Shown: piece by piece, positions 32,301 to 42,908 of the stretch
Numbering within the stretch: the stretch's first letter is position 1
Layout of the letters: each line of letters begins with the position of its first letter
Assembly: GCA_030280995.1 (NCBI GenBank)
Contig: JASXTE010000016.1
Location: 17,406,501-17,470,500 of the forward strand
DNA: 64,000 bases
Reading direction: 5' to 3'
Source: Hemileia vastatrix
Lineage: Eukaryota; Basidiomycota; Pucciniomycetes; Pucciniales; Zaghouaniaceae
Notes under the pieces: generated by a model
Told to the model about the DNA's origin: nothing
Seen by the model: only the letters and a program-made list of their open reading frames with translations
The model's database searches: none
Translations under genes and position numbers: made by a program

Positions 32301-33542
32301 CTATGATTTTTCCTTTTTATACTTTTTTAGTAGAGTAGGGAGATTAGATATCTCCTTCCCAGGTATCCAAGAATCATATTCAGATGATTTTTTCTTGAAT
32401 CTCAATAAGTATTCTGTACCTTTTTCAGCAGTGACTATTCTGTCATTTAGAATTTTTTCAATTTCTGCTGTTTCAGTGATTTCATTTGGGGTTTTCTTTG
32501 GTCTTCCCCTCCTTTTTGGAAATAAATCACTATTGGATGTGTAAGGTTTCAAAAGAGATATTGGAAAAACAGGATGTTTTCTATCATATGGAGAATACAA
32601 AATAACCTCGACTGCATTATCTCCAATCATTCTTCTGACAACAAATGGATCTTTCAATTTGTTATTACCTTGTAAGTTGGAGTGGACTGTAGAAATCAAC
32701 ACTTCATCACCCTTTTTAACAGTGTATTCTTTATGGGATTTGTCCCATCTTTTCTTCTCATATTCAAATGATTTTTCAATACATTGTTGAGCATGATTTC
32801 TGCATAGTTGTTCCATTTGAAGAAAAGATTTTACACCAGGATGTATATTCAATTTAGGTATTTTGTTATTGAGAATTTGGGCAGGAGTATTTGGAACATA
32901 TCCAAGCCAGAGCTCAAAAGGCTTTCTTTTAGTAACAGAATGAACAGTGCTATTATATGCAAATTCCAGCCCAGGAAGTAAGGTAACCCAATCATCAGTG
33001 AATCTGTCATTATCTTTATACTCAAGGCCAAAGGCACAATACCTTCTAATCATTTTCTCTAAAGTCTGAATCATTCTTTCAGCTTAACCATCAGTCTGTG
33101 GATGGTGGGCAGTAGAAAGTTTTAGATTACAACCACAAACATCCATCAGAGACATCCAAAATTCAGAAGTAAATTTAGGGTCTCTGTCAGAGATTATGGC
33201 TTTAGGAAAACCAGAAGTATTAAACATATGAGACCGCCATAAGAAAGCTAATTCTTTAGTGGAAACATCCTTTTGGGTAGGGATAAAATTACACATTTTT
33301 GTGAATCTGTCTACAATAACCCAACAAGTGTTATAACTGTCTTTACCAGCAATAGGTAATCCTGTTACAAAATCCAAGTTTATTATCTGCCATGGTGCAT
33401 CAGGAGGTTCAATATGTTTCATTAATCCTGCTCTTTTACCAGTTAATCTTTTTGATTTTTGGCAAGAATCACAAGACTCAACATATAATTTTGTGTCTTC
33501 AGACATATTAACCCACCAAGCAGTGTTCTTAATTCGGATCAT
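32301..33542 (-). pseudogene. pol: B2 integrase and chromodomain
   Basis: From the zinc finger (E-S-C-D-S-C-Q-K-S-K-R), through L-D-F-V-T-G-L-P, I-S-D-R-D-P-K-F-T and H-H-P-Q-T-D-G, to E-R-M-I-Q-T-L-E, then the G-D-E-V-L-I-S-T-V-H module and a complete chromodomain (L-N-D-R-I-V...E-Y-L-L-R-F-K-K-K...D-S-W-I-P-G-K-E) ending at 32301. One in-frame stop separates T-D-G from the E-R-M-I block at about 33081-33083. Catalytic residues are otherwise present. Confidence 0.8.
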
Positions 33543-34479
33543 TTTTTTTCAAGATTAAAATGTCCAGCTAATATGTCAACATGACAAATTTTCAAGATGA
33601 TTTCTTTCATAGAAGGAGGAATAACAATGACATTACTCAACTTTCTACTATAATATAGATATCCTTCATCAATTGAAAATTTACCTTTTTCCAAAGCTTT
33701 TTGGTACTTTGGTGGAAGGGTTTTAATTAATGCTTGTATTGAAGAATTCTTTGGATCATTTAATATGGTGCATAACTTTTTCAAGTCAGTGTCCTTATCA
33801 TATGAATCCAGAATAAGCTGTAATAGCTCTTCCTTCATATCAACCACATATATCCCATGTATATGAATAATTTCATCCTCAGGATCATACACAGGATTAG
33901 AGTCATTATTTGGTAAAGGTAACCTAGATAACATATCCACATTTGAGTGAACAATACCAGCCCTATGAATAATTGTCATTCTCCCTCTGTATTCTTGAAC
34001 AACCAACTGCCATCTGAACATATGTCTGTTAGGTGTTTTCAAGTTTAAAAGGTATTTAACTGCACTGCAGTCAGTGACAAGTTCAAATTTCTGGTCATCT
34101 AGGTAATAATGAAGCTTTTCTAGAGCGCACACTACAGCTAAACACTCTAATTGAGTAGCACCATATTTCAATTCACTATTTCTCAAGGTTCTTGAAATAT
34201 AACAAATTACTACTTCTGAAACTTTATCATTTATCACTTGTTTTTGATGGAGGGCAGCACCAAGACCAATGAAACTGGCATCAGTGTACAAAACAAATGG
34301 TTGATTAAAGTCAGGTAAAGGAAGAATTGGTGCTGACATCAAACAGTGTTTCATAGTGTCAAAAGCTCTTTGTCTTTCAGTATTCCAGACAAAAGCAACA
34401 TCCTTTCTAGTTAATTGGGTAAGGGGTAAGGCTATGACTTGGTGATTTTTAATATACTGTCTATAGTATCCACACATTC
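33539..34479 (-). pseudogene. pol: B2 RNase H and connection
   Basis: Connection M-C-G-Y-Y-R-Q-Y-I-K-N, RNase H with V-L-Y-T-D-A-S-F-I-G-L-G and V-T-D-C-S-A-V-K, and D-M-L-S-R-L-P at the end; the integrase zinc finger begins at the left edge, where the frame changes by one base. The MITE at 34480-34740 cuts it from the RT domain. Confidence 0.75.
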
Positions 34480-34740
34480 CACTACGCAATATAGGGGGTG
34501 GACTTGCTAGCAAGTTCTCAACCTGAACTCAGACGGAACTCAGATGGAACTCAGACTGAACTCATACTGAACCCATACTGAACTCTACTTGAACACCCAC
34601 CTAAAACTGTTCTACTGAGTGGTGTTCATCCCTGATTGTATGGTTCCTTTATCAATAGCTCAATGTGTGTTCAATATATGGTGAGTTTGGGTCCAAGGTT
34701 GCGGACTTGCTAGCAAGTCCGCCCCCCATATTGTGTGGTG
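34480..34740 (+). mobile_element. CACTA-type MITE inserted in B2 pol (261 bp)
   Basis: Termini CACTACGCAATATAG and (inverted) CACCACACAATATGG open imperfect inverted repeats of about 36 bp that both end in the palindrome ACTTGCTAGCAAGT. The flanking triplet ttc is duplicated (34477-34479 and 34741-34743), and removing the element plus one triplet restores the uninterrupted pol sequence seen in B3. A CACTA terminus and a 3-bp duplication are hallmarks of the CACTA/EnSpm superfamily. Inside are subterminal repeats of gaactcaga(c/t)gg. There is no coding capacity, so it is non-autonomous. Confidence 0.85.
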
Positions 34741-34743
34741 TTC

Positions 34744-35845
34744 CCAAAAAAAGTTGGAGCTCTCCAACTGTAGTAGGAGCCTTCAACTTTTGTATGGCTG
34801 CCACTTTGTTTTGGTCAACACATATCTGTAATCCTGAAACAACATGACCAAGATCTTTTAGAGAATGAAAACCAAATTTACATTTCTTCAAGGCAAGTGT
34901 CATATTTATTTCATCAATTTTCTGGAACACTTTACACAGGTGGTTAAGATGGTAATCAAATGTTTTTGAGAATATAATGATATCATCAATATAAACCATC
35001 AGCCATCCTTCAATAATCTCTTGATGGAATGTGTTATCCGTGACTTTTTGGAAAACTGAAGGGGCATTTTTAGGTCCAAATGGCATCCTAACATACTTAT
35101 AAATACCAATATGAGTAGAAATCATCAGAAAATTCTGAGAATTTCTCTCAACAGGTACCTGGTGATATCCCTTGTTACCATCCAAACAGCTAATATATTT
35201 GGCTCCCTGTAAAGTAGCATGTATAGAGCTAATTCTAGGTAAAGGGTAGATATCATCAACAGTATAAGTATTTAGTGCTCTATAATCACCACATAACCTG
35301 GCTTTATCTTTCTCATAAGAAATTAGGACAGGTGAGATAACCCAATATTTAGGTGTTTCAACTACCTTTTCAATAATATTCATTTTTAAAAGGGTAGAGA
35401 TATTGTCTTCAATATCTTTTCTCTTTGTGGGAGAAGCAGGATAAGGCTTCTTCTTTAAACTAGGTGGTATATCAGTTAATGGGCAAGACAATGAAAGTTT
35501 CATTTCCTCTTTAACTAATCCCAGTTCATGTGACCCATGAGCAAAGGCCATAGGAAAAGACTTTATCAAGTTAATGATGGAATCTTTATCCTCACCAGAG
35601 AGTTGTTCTCCAAAAGAAGCATTTTCAATTTCAGACATAAGGGCATGCATTTCTTTTGTAGATCTTTCTTTATATTGAACCACAGAATTACATGTGTTCA
35701 ATTCTGGTTTTAATAATTTTTTAGGGGAGGAAATCTTAAACTTTCTCTTCCCATTCATCCTCATTGTGAAACATTGGTTTGAAGGATCCAATTTTATGCC
35801 ATACTTGGTTACAATATCATTCCCTACAATAAAACAATTGCACAA
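34744..35845 (-). pseudogene. pol: B2 reverse transcriptase
   Basis: The N-terminal linker F-A-H-G-S-H and K-K-K-P-Y-P-A-S-P, then S-P-V-L-I-S-Y-E-K-D-K-A-R-L-C-G-D-Y-R, L-D-G-N-K-G-Y-H-Q, M-P-F-G-P-K-N-A-P-S-V-F-Q and catalytic V-Y-I-D-D. The thumb (L-G-H-V-V-S-G-L-Q) runs to the MITE. Catalytic Asp residues are intact. Confidence 0.8.
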
Positions 35846-35854
35846 GTTATCATT

Positions 35855-36697
35855 TTACATGACAACAAAATCACAAATAGCTCTTACAAAACCATGGTTA
35901 TATTTAAAAAACACTGTGGCTTTGTATTTACCAATGGGGGACAAAACAGAGCAATAACCTCTCCAATTTTCAGAAATGATAGGCATCAGTTTTGATTTAT
36001 AGTCTTGATTCACTGAAGCAAGTGCTCTTTCAGAAACTACACTTCCTCCAGCTCCAGAATCCAGAACAACTTCTATGCTGGTTCCATTAATCAAGACTGG
36101 TGCCTTGAGAGGGGCAATAACAATTGAGTTATCCTCAATGTTCTTTATGATCTCAGCATCTTCAACTGTAGATAAAGCATTATTATCAATATCATTAGTA
36201 TTTAAATAATGAATATCCTCTTCCAGAATCAAGATTTCTTGTTGAGATTCATATGAAATATTGCTGGCACAATCACATGATGTATCATCCAGTGCTACTG
36301 TGTCATCAGCATGCTCCTCTGTTTGTTCTACAAGATTTATCTTCTTATTACAAACATGGCCTTTCTGCCAAGGCTTGTTGCACTTGAAGCAAGTGTTTGT
36401 TGCATACTTTTTTGGTGCAACAGGGGCAGAAGGTTTACCAACCTTTTCTAGAGATTTCTGTTGGCAAGTGGAGGGTTTCTCCAAAGGGGTCCTAGGAATG
36501 AATCTTCTGTCATCATACTTGTTGTTTAGAAGGATCTCATTGCAAGTATTAATGAAAGAAGAGGGTTCTCTGGAGAACTCAGTCCTAGCCATTATCAAGT
36601 CTCTCAGAGACATTGGTAATTTATACAGGATCCTGTCCTTCCATTGCTCAAACTTTATATTTGGGTCCATTGCCCTTAAGATTTTAACAAGTTTCAT
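35855..36697 (-). pseudogene. B2 capsid end, zinc knuckle and protease
   Basis: Opens in the capsid (L-Y-K-L-P-M-S-L-R-D-L), then the knuckle C-F-K-C-N-K-P-W-Q-K-G-H-V-C (C-x2-C-x7-H-x-C, the variant known from plant and fungal gypsy elements), an acidic spacer, and a retropepsin V-V-L-D-S-G-A-G-G-S-V-V-S. It ends at a TAA just before the RT linker. The frame differs by one base from the capsid segment on its right. Confidence 0.8.
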
Positions 36698-37907
36698 TAA
36701 AAATCAATAGGTTTATCAGTAGAAGAGCTATATCTAGTTTCCTCATACTGCCTTTGCTGAGCCATTCTGAACTTGGAGCCACCAAATTGTGCTTTAATCA
36801 ATTTCTTCCAATCCTCCCATGAGTAGTCATTACCATCCAGGAGAACAGATTCATACCACATCAGGGCAACATTAGTAAACAAAGAAATTAACTTGGACAC
36901 AATTTCCTCATCTGGGAGTTTGTAAGAATTTTTTAAGTTATCAATTCTGCAAATAAATTGTTGCCAATCAGATGAAGAATCACCATCAAATGTAGGATAT
37001 TGGTCAAGTTTTGGCCAATTCTTTTGATTTGAAGGAGTCTCCTTAGTAAAATCTTGTTTCTGAGTAAGGAGCAGCTGTAACTTCTCTAGTTAGGCAGTAA
37101 TCTCATTGTTTAATCCTTCTGTTAAAGGTCCTGGTGAATCATTAATTTTTAATGGAAACTCAGGGATATCAACATGTATTTCTGGAACTAATTTACTTTT
37201 AGATGAACTAGCCACAGGTAACTCTGGAGCATCCTGTACTATTTGTTCCTTCAAAGAATTCTCAGAATAATTTTGATCAATGAACCATGAGTTCAATTTC
37301 TCCTCAATGGTTGTTAGTCTAGTTTTCAATCTTGGAAGACTAGATAAACTCTCATTGATTGTTGCAAAAGGTAACTGATTCTTATTTTGAAAAGATGAAA
37401 AATGGTCATTCAAACTTTTCAGATTCATCTTATCTATCTCCACCTCCTGGAAACAGGCAGATACAGTATCTTTCAGTTTAGACAAATCATTTTTTATATT
37501 TTGCCATAAAGCAACTTTCTTTTCATGGGTTGCTTTGTAATGAGACAGTTCATCAGATACTCTCTGTGATTCACTTCTTAATGCTTGATAACCCTGTTCA
37601 GTTAACAAACTATTATATTTCTTGGTCAATTGCATGTTGTTCATTATATGGTTTTGTTTGGCAATAATTTATCTCAAATATTCATCATTGATGTTAGCTA
37701 CATCTGGAGTGTTTCTCAGTAAGGAAACAGAGTAACTTTCCAGCATCTCATAAAACTCAGGTTCAAGTGTCTCATCAATAATAGCCATATCAGGATTTAT
37801 CATTGAAGTAGCAATCAGAACTAAAGGATTAGATACATTTGAAATTTGAGTAATTTGTCTACTGTTTCCTAGAGGTCTCACAGTCTCATCTCCTCTTCCA
37901 TAATTAC

Positions 37908-37965
37908 CTGAGGGAACTGGATTAGTTACAAGAAATGGTACTTGAGAATCAATAGAGGGGCTTAC
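37908..37965 (-). other. Second 58-nt GT-AG bracket in B2 (putative intron 2)
   Basis: CTTG|GTAAGC at 37965, branch-like taactaat, and a ttccctcag acceptor ending at 37908, followed by GTAATT. Confidence 0.45.
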
Positions 37966-37984
37966 CAAGGTTTTCTGGGCAAGA

Positions 37985-38437
37985 TCATATTGTTTTTTCT
38001 TCTTCTCCTCCTTGATAGGGATGAGGAGGTGTTGGATTGACTTGGTTGTGTCTGGATGGACCTGCTTGGGGCGTCTGTTGGTTTTGATCCAGGTAATCCC
38101 ACTGAGTGTCCAGCCAATCCCACTGCCACTTGGATACTTCCACCTTCTCTGGTTTCTGGGGAGCCAATTGCTGAAGATCCCTGTGGGGAGGAGGTTTCCT
38201 CTTCTCTTGAAGAAAAGCATCTATTTTTCTTACCTTTTCTTCTAGAGCATCTACCTTTGACCTCAATTTCAAGTTTTCTGTCCTTAGTTCCTTTATATGT
38301 GTTGACAGGTTCTTTACTTGTTGAGGCAATGGCATCTTTTTAATCTTGAATCCTTTTGGAAGTCCTTCTGGGGGGTTTATAATAGGTTTCTGTTCCTAAG
38401 TTTCCACCAGAACTTCCACTTCCTCAATTTCTACATC
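37985..38437 (-). pseudogene. B2 overlapping gag-region ORF (second frame, exon 2)
   Basis: Begins right after the intron 1 acceptor (D-V-E-I-E-E-V-E), meets a TAG at 38398-38396, then runs through K-K-M-P-L-P-Q-Q-V-K-N-L, a coiled coil, V-S-K-W-Q-W-D-W-L and H-P-Y-Q-G-G. A 1-nt deletion relative to B3 and D after G-G ends it early at 37985 instead of at the shared P-W-stop. The order matches B1, B3 and C. Confidence 0.65.
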
Positions 38438-38495
38438 CTGATTTGGGCAATGATTGATCAATTTGAGCTAATTTTTTAGTTAAATGGGAACTTAC
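38438..38495 (-). other. 58-nt intron 1 of B2 gag region
   Basis: Donor TCT|GTAAGT at 38495 after 24 codons from the ATG at 38567; acceptor cccaaatcag ending at 38438. 58 is not a multiple of three, so splicing moves the reading from the gag-pol frame to the second frame, which is the one with conserved motifs downstream. Confidence 0.6.
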
Positions 38496-38567
38496 AGAAG
38501 TAGCCTCATCATAATCAATCAAATCCAATTCTTTTTCACGTGTAGCAGAGAGACCATGATCAGTCAT
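38496..38567 (-). CDS. gag: B2 gag exon 1 (24 codons)
   Basis: ATG at 38567, 24 codons with an acidic stretch (E-K-E-L-D-L-I-D-Y-D-E), shared with B3 at 43969. Preceded by a pyrimidine-rich acceptor-like tract ending atggcag, suggesting a further intron in the leader. It can be read into the gag-pol frame unspliced, or spliced at 38495. Confidence 0.55.
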
Positions 38568-38579
38568 TTCTAGTTTTTA

Positions 38580-39442
38580 CTGCCATGAGAGAGGAGAAAA
38601 TAAGATAAATTAATTTATATTTTTACTTTATATTAAAAAGAAAAATAATAATAAAAAATTCTTTAGGATAAAATCAACTAAAATAATAATCAATTTATTA
38701 ATTCAAAACAATTTAAAACCAGGATTATAATATAATCAACTGAAGAAATAAATTAAAAATTTTTATCAATAATTTTAATTAATTAATTTCAGGATTTAAA
38801 TCAACTAATTTTATTACCAGGGCTTAATGTCAACTGAAGTAATTAAAATGAGTTTTATCAATTAACAAAAATTTATTGAACTACCAGGACTCAAGGTCAA
38901 CTGAAGTAATTAAATATGAATTATTTGTTAATTAAAAAAAATATTATTGTCAGGACAATTTGTCAACTGGAACAATTAAAATTTAAATTAATCAGGACAA
39001 ACATCAACTGAAAAATTATAATAATTAATATTAAAATATAATTATTTTATTACTTCTGGGACTAAGAACACTTATTGCTCTATTATGGTCAACCAGGAAA
39101 AATAAAAATAAATTTCAAATTACCAGACACCTCCCCCTGTAAAATGAGCAAATTAATCCCACTTACAGAGTGCTGAGTAAAAGGAAATACGTAGCGAATG
39201 AAGAGTGAAAAGTAACCCACAAATAGTAATATCAATAATTACCACAATATATACGACGTTTAGTCAGTATATGAACCTAAGTTTGGAGCGCGGTTTGATT
39301 CCTGTTTGCAGCAAAAACTTTTGTCACGTGACTTATGACGTTCGTTGTTTTCTTGCCTCTCTCGTCCTTTACAGGTACTCGTACACTGATGGTCCCTTTG
39401 ATTACGTCTCAATTAATGTTGTGCCGTCAATATTTTGGAAAG
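38580..39442 (-). repeat. B2 leader with repeated covarying hairpins
   Basis: On the sense strand, copies of cagttga(c/t)...(g/a)tcctgg lie between about 38720 and 39080, for example around 38729, 38791, 38820, 38882, 38953 and 38990. Stems GAC...GTC change to GAT...ATC, flanked by CAG...CTG. A donor-like CTCT|GTAAGTGG lies near 39175 and an acceptor just before the gag ATG, so the array may be intronic. The leader also has a B-box-like block at 39285-39303. Confidence 0.65.
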
Positions 39443-40243
39443 GTTCCCTTTTGGTCTAGAAGATTTTGTGCCAAGTTTCTATGAGGATTTTACTAATTAT
39501 AATAGATTCTCAACAAGTGGTATGTATCTCTTTATCAGGTGATTTAATTACTCAAATAAAAGAGGTAGATTTAAAATATTGATATAAGTTATAGATCATA
39601 GTTACGTTATTGTAAGTACTAATGTTATAAAATATAAGAATAAGTTTGATGTTTGTAATAGTAATAATAATGTAGTAAAAGAATGATGGAAAAGCACAAA
39701 AAGGAAGAGCCTTTTATAGGCAAAATGTGAGAAAACAAAACACGGGATTAATATCTCCTAATCCAAGAGTATGAGAGGGAAAAGTTAAATAAAAGAAAGT
39801 ATGAGAAACAATAGAATCTATACTAAATGGAGTGTCAAGGAAGATATCAGTATTATTTGAAATAAAACTTAAGTTTCTCTTGATTGTCACATTTAATACT
39901 AAACATTTGATTTTTAAAATGTAGATTCAACGGTATTTACAATTCTTAATAAAAGAATTTGAATTTTTTTAGAATTTTTAATTATTTTTTAATACTAATT
40001 TTATTCCCACTCCTCTGTATGACTGATCACCGGTGTTAGGGAATAAAATATGAATGGGACAGGCACTTATTAACTTTTATTAATTATCTACCTTTCTTAA
40101 TGTACTTAACTAGTTATTTTTAAGTAATACATAAGTAGTTTTAAATAATTAATTATTTTATTAATAAGCATTAAAAAGGCATGGTTTCACTTCAGTAAGA
40201 TAAGCAATTATTTTACTGGGTGAGTCTAGTAGCCTGGCTGACA
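39443..40243 (-). repeat. Element B2 5' LTR (about 800 bp, divergent)
   Basis: Ends ctggctgaca at 40243 on the plus strand; TATA box at 39711-39718 (minus strand). The left border is blurred: the LTR terminus TTGACA and about 16 bp of adjoining leader present in B3 are missing. It differs from the 31477-32268 LTR at many positions. Confidence 0.7.
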
Positions 40244-40902
40244 GAGATCCTGTTTCCGACTGTGGTTCAAGCTAAGTAAAACTGTGAGAAAATTTATAAT
40301 TTTTTAAAAATTTTATCAAATATATTTAAATGTAAACATAAGTATATTCTTATCTCAAAATGATTTATATTAAATACTTTAAATTTCTGGAAACAAATAC
40401 AAATGATGAATCATTTTGGAGAAATTTTTTATTAAAAATATTTGGATGTTGATTTTCTAATATTATGAAATTATTCTTTTTTCTTCATTAAAGATTAAGA
40501 AGATAACTAAAAATTAATTTAATACAACTATAAAATATAAAAAAAGTATCAGATCTTCTTTTTAGATTCATACTAACTCAAAAAAACAATTTGTTCATTT
40601 TAAGTACAAATTATATAGATCCTTCAAAGCCTCACATTTTTTTCTTGATTTTCATGTGTAAATTAAAGGGAAATCTCATAGGGTAAAAATGGTATCTTTT
40701 AAAAAATTTAAATTTATATATTAAAAATAAATATATATTGTTGTAAAAACTCAAAGTTTAACCTTAAGTTTCTGTTTTAAATGTGTAATGATGAGTTAAA
40801 CTATTCTCTATCCAAATTTAATTTTTTTAAATATATTCATTCTAGTATTTCTTATTTATAAGGCAAATTACAAGAAGATTTTTAAAATCTTTTGTTTGCA
40901 TA
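40244..40902. other. AT-rich non-coding stretch
   Basis: Flank between B2 and the target duplication of element C (taatt, 40903-40907). No gene recognised. Confidence 0.5.
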
Positions 40903-40907
40903 TAATT

Positions 40908-42119
40908 TGTCAGACTGAGGTCAAGTACAAAGACGTGAAATAGCTTGAATGATCAGTTGTCTAGAAGATTATAATGGTCCTATATGAATACTGTAGTACT
41001 AATCCAATAAGTAGTAAATATAATCAAAATTATAGGTCTCAGTAATATAATTCTCACTATTTTTATATATGGCGTACAATCTTTGTAGTTGGTAGAAAAA
41101 TAGATTTTATAATTCAGATACTATTTAAAAGTCTTATAAAATTACTAATTGATATGTATTGTAATTTATTTGGTTATATTGGTAAATTGTAAATGATAAA
41201 GAATGTAGAAATACAACCAAAAACCCTCCTCCTTTTATACACAATAGGTTCCCCAATGATTCCCTTGAAGTACCACCAAATACACAGTTAATGACGCCTC
41301 CAAACAACTAATAGACAAGCTCATAAACATTCCCAGTATCCCATAACATAATAAGAAGAATAACAACTGCCAAAATCTTGCATTAATAAGGAAAATCCAT
41401 CAAAATTAGAGAATAAGATAAAAAGAGAGTATATGCATATTAAACAATGATATAAAAGACTAAAGAGGAAATTTTAAGGTTAATAATAGCTTAATAATAA
41501 GGGGAGATTCACTGTAGAGATAATGGAGCTAATCCTGACATTATACTATGTGAAATTCCCATTCAAAAATACCCAATATTGACTGAGAAACCACCCAAAA
41601 ACCCAAAAAGGAGTGTGAGATGTGGGGTAACTATATGCAGTCCTTGGCAGGCACTTGCACAGGTAAATTCTTGACATAATTTAGGAGAATTCAAGTGTGG
41701 TAGTGAAATAAGGCACCAAGAGTGAGGTTATTAATGAAATTAGTGCATATAAAGAGGGTCAATGCATTATTAATTAAGCTAGGACACTAAATAAGCGCCT
41801 GTTGCCTATTTTAGTGTGTTTCCCCACAGTGGGCGTAGAATGTGGGGTAATTATAGTGTGAAAAAGCTAACTTTGCTAAAAATGAAGTTATTCACACGGG
41901 AAAAAAGCAGGAAGTATGTGGCCAGTACACAGAAGCCATTTCTGGCATAAAAAACACCAAATTTGAAAAGTGTTATTTTTATGCATTTAAATAGCCAAAT
42001 CAATAGTCCTAAATGAGAAAAATCGATCTGTCAAAGCACATTTTTGATATTCTCAAATTTATAGTGCATATAGTCAACTTTTAAGTGAAATAATGTGCAT
42101 TTCTTGTTTTTTGCATAAA
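40908..42119 (-). repeat. Element C 3' LTR, first part
   Basis: Matches 57797-59009 closely, ending at the B3 insertion point. TATA box at 41232-41239 (minus strand). The target duplication ataaa of B3 is at 42115-42119. Confidence 0.9.
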
Positions 42120-42908
42120 TGTCAGCCAGGCTACAAGACTTAACCAGTAAAATAATTAATTATTTTACTGAGTTGAAGCCATGCCCCTTTTTCTTGCTAG
42201 TAATTAATTATCTACTTAAGCACTACTTACAATTAACTAATTAAGTTCAATAAGTAATATAATTAATTAGTGTAAATTAAATGTCCCTTACAATTTTACT
42301 CCCTAACACCGTGCTCAATGGTATAAGTCAATGGGAATAGAATTTAATAATAAAATTATAATAAAAAACTTTAAAACAATTATATTACCTCAGTGAGAGA
42401 TCTGGAATCCCGTGAAAGTAATATAATTAATTAATCATTGTGTAATTAATCGTGACAGTCCAAGGAACTCAAACTTTATTGCTAATAAATTTGATGTCCT
42501 TTTTGACGTACCAGTTTAATTAATTCTTGTGTCATATATGTACTCCTTTCAGTCATTCTTTTTCTCACATGCTTACAATATATGGTGTAAATTCCGTATA
42601 TTTTATTCCCTCATGTTTTGCCTATAAAAGGCCTCTTACTTTGTGCTTTTCAAATCATTCTTTTATCACTTACTTTTATTACAATTACAACACTCCAATT
42701 ATTTCTATATTTTATAACCTTAGTATTTACAACAACATAATTCTAATCTATAACTTATATTGTTATCTTAAATCTACCTCTTATATTTGAGTGAATAAAT
42801 CAAATTGATTTTAGAAATACGTACCTTTTTGATGAGAGACCTTTAAAACCCTTAAATATCCTGTGAAAACCTCAAACCAAGCTTCTAGACCAAAAGGACC
42901 CTTTGACA
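42120..42908 (+). repeat. B3 5' LTR (789 bp)
   Basis: Short inverted ends TGTCA...TGACA; TATA box TATAAAAG at 42623-42630. Same length as the 3' LTR, with scattered substitutions. Confidence 0.95.

Larger units (their letters stand above)
36697..38437 (-). pseudogene. gag: B2 gag: coiled coil and capsid, gag-pol frame
   Basis: In the gag-pol frame: P-S-I-D-S-Q-V-P-F-L-V, then a long coiled coil (V-S-D-E-L-S-H-Y-K-A-T-H-E-K-K-V, L-S-K-L-K-D-T-V), then the capsid (W-Y-E-S-V-L-L-D-G-N-D-Y-S-W-E-D-W). Stops occur at about 37666 and in the N-W-P-K-L-D-Q-Y entry region. The right end overlaps the second-frame ORF. Confidence 0.7.
31477..40243 (-). mobile_element. Element B2: chromovirus-type Ty3/gypsy carrying a MITE
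   Basis: Minus orientation: 3' LTR 31477-32268, purine tract, chromodomain-integrase, RNase H, MITE, RT, protease, gag, a leader with hairpin repeats, 5' LTR about 39443-40243. The two LTRs are clearly more different from each other than the left one is from the B3 LTRs, and no target duplication is visible (aatct against gagat). The LTR-leader junction carries a small deletion. The element is therefore mosaic or recombined, and it has several stops and frame changes. Confidence 0.85.

Noticed and set aside
42527..42790. 87-codon ORF within the B3 LTR, also at 50414 and on the minus strand at 31621
   Set aside because: Repeated only because the LTR is repeated; it overlaps the TATA box and LTR core and has no domain.
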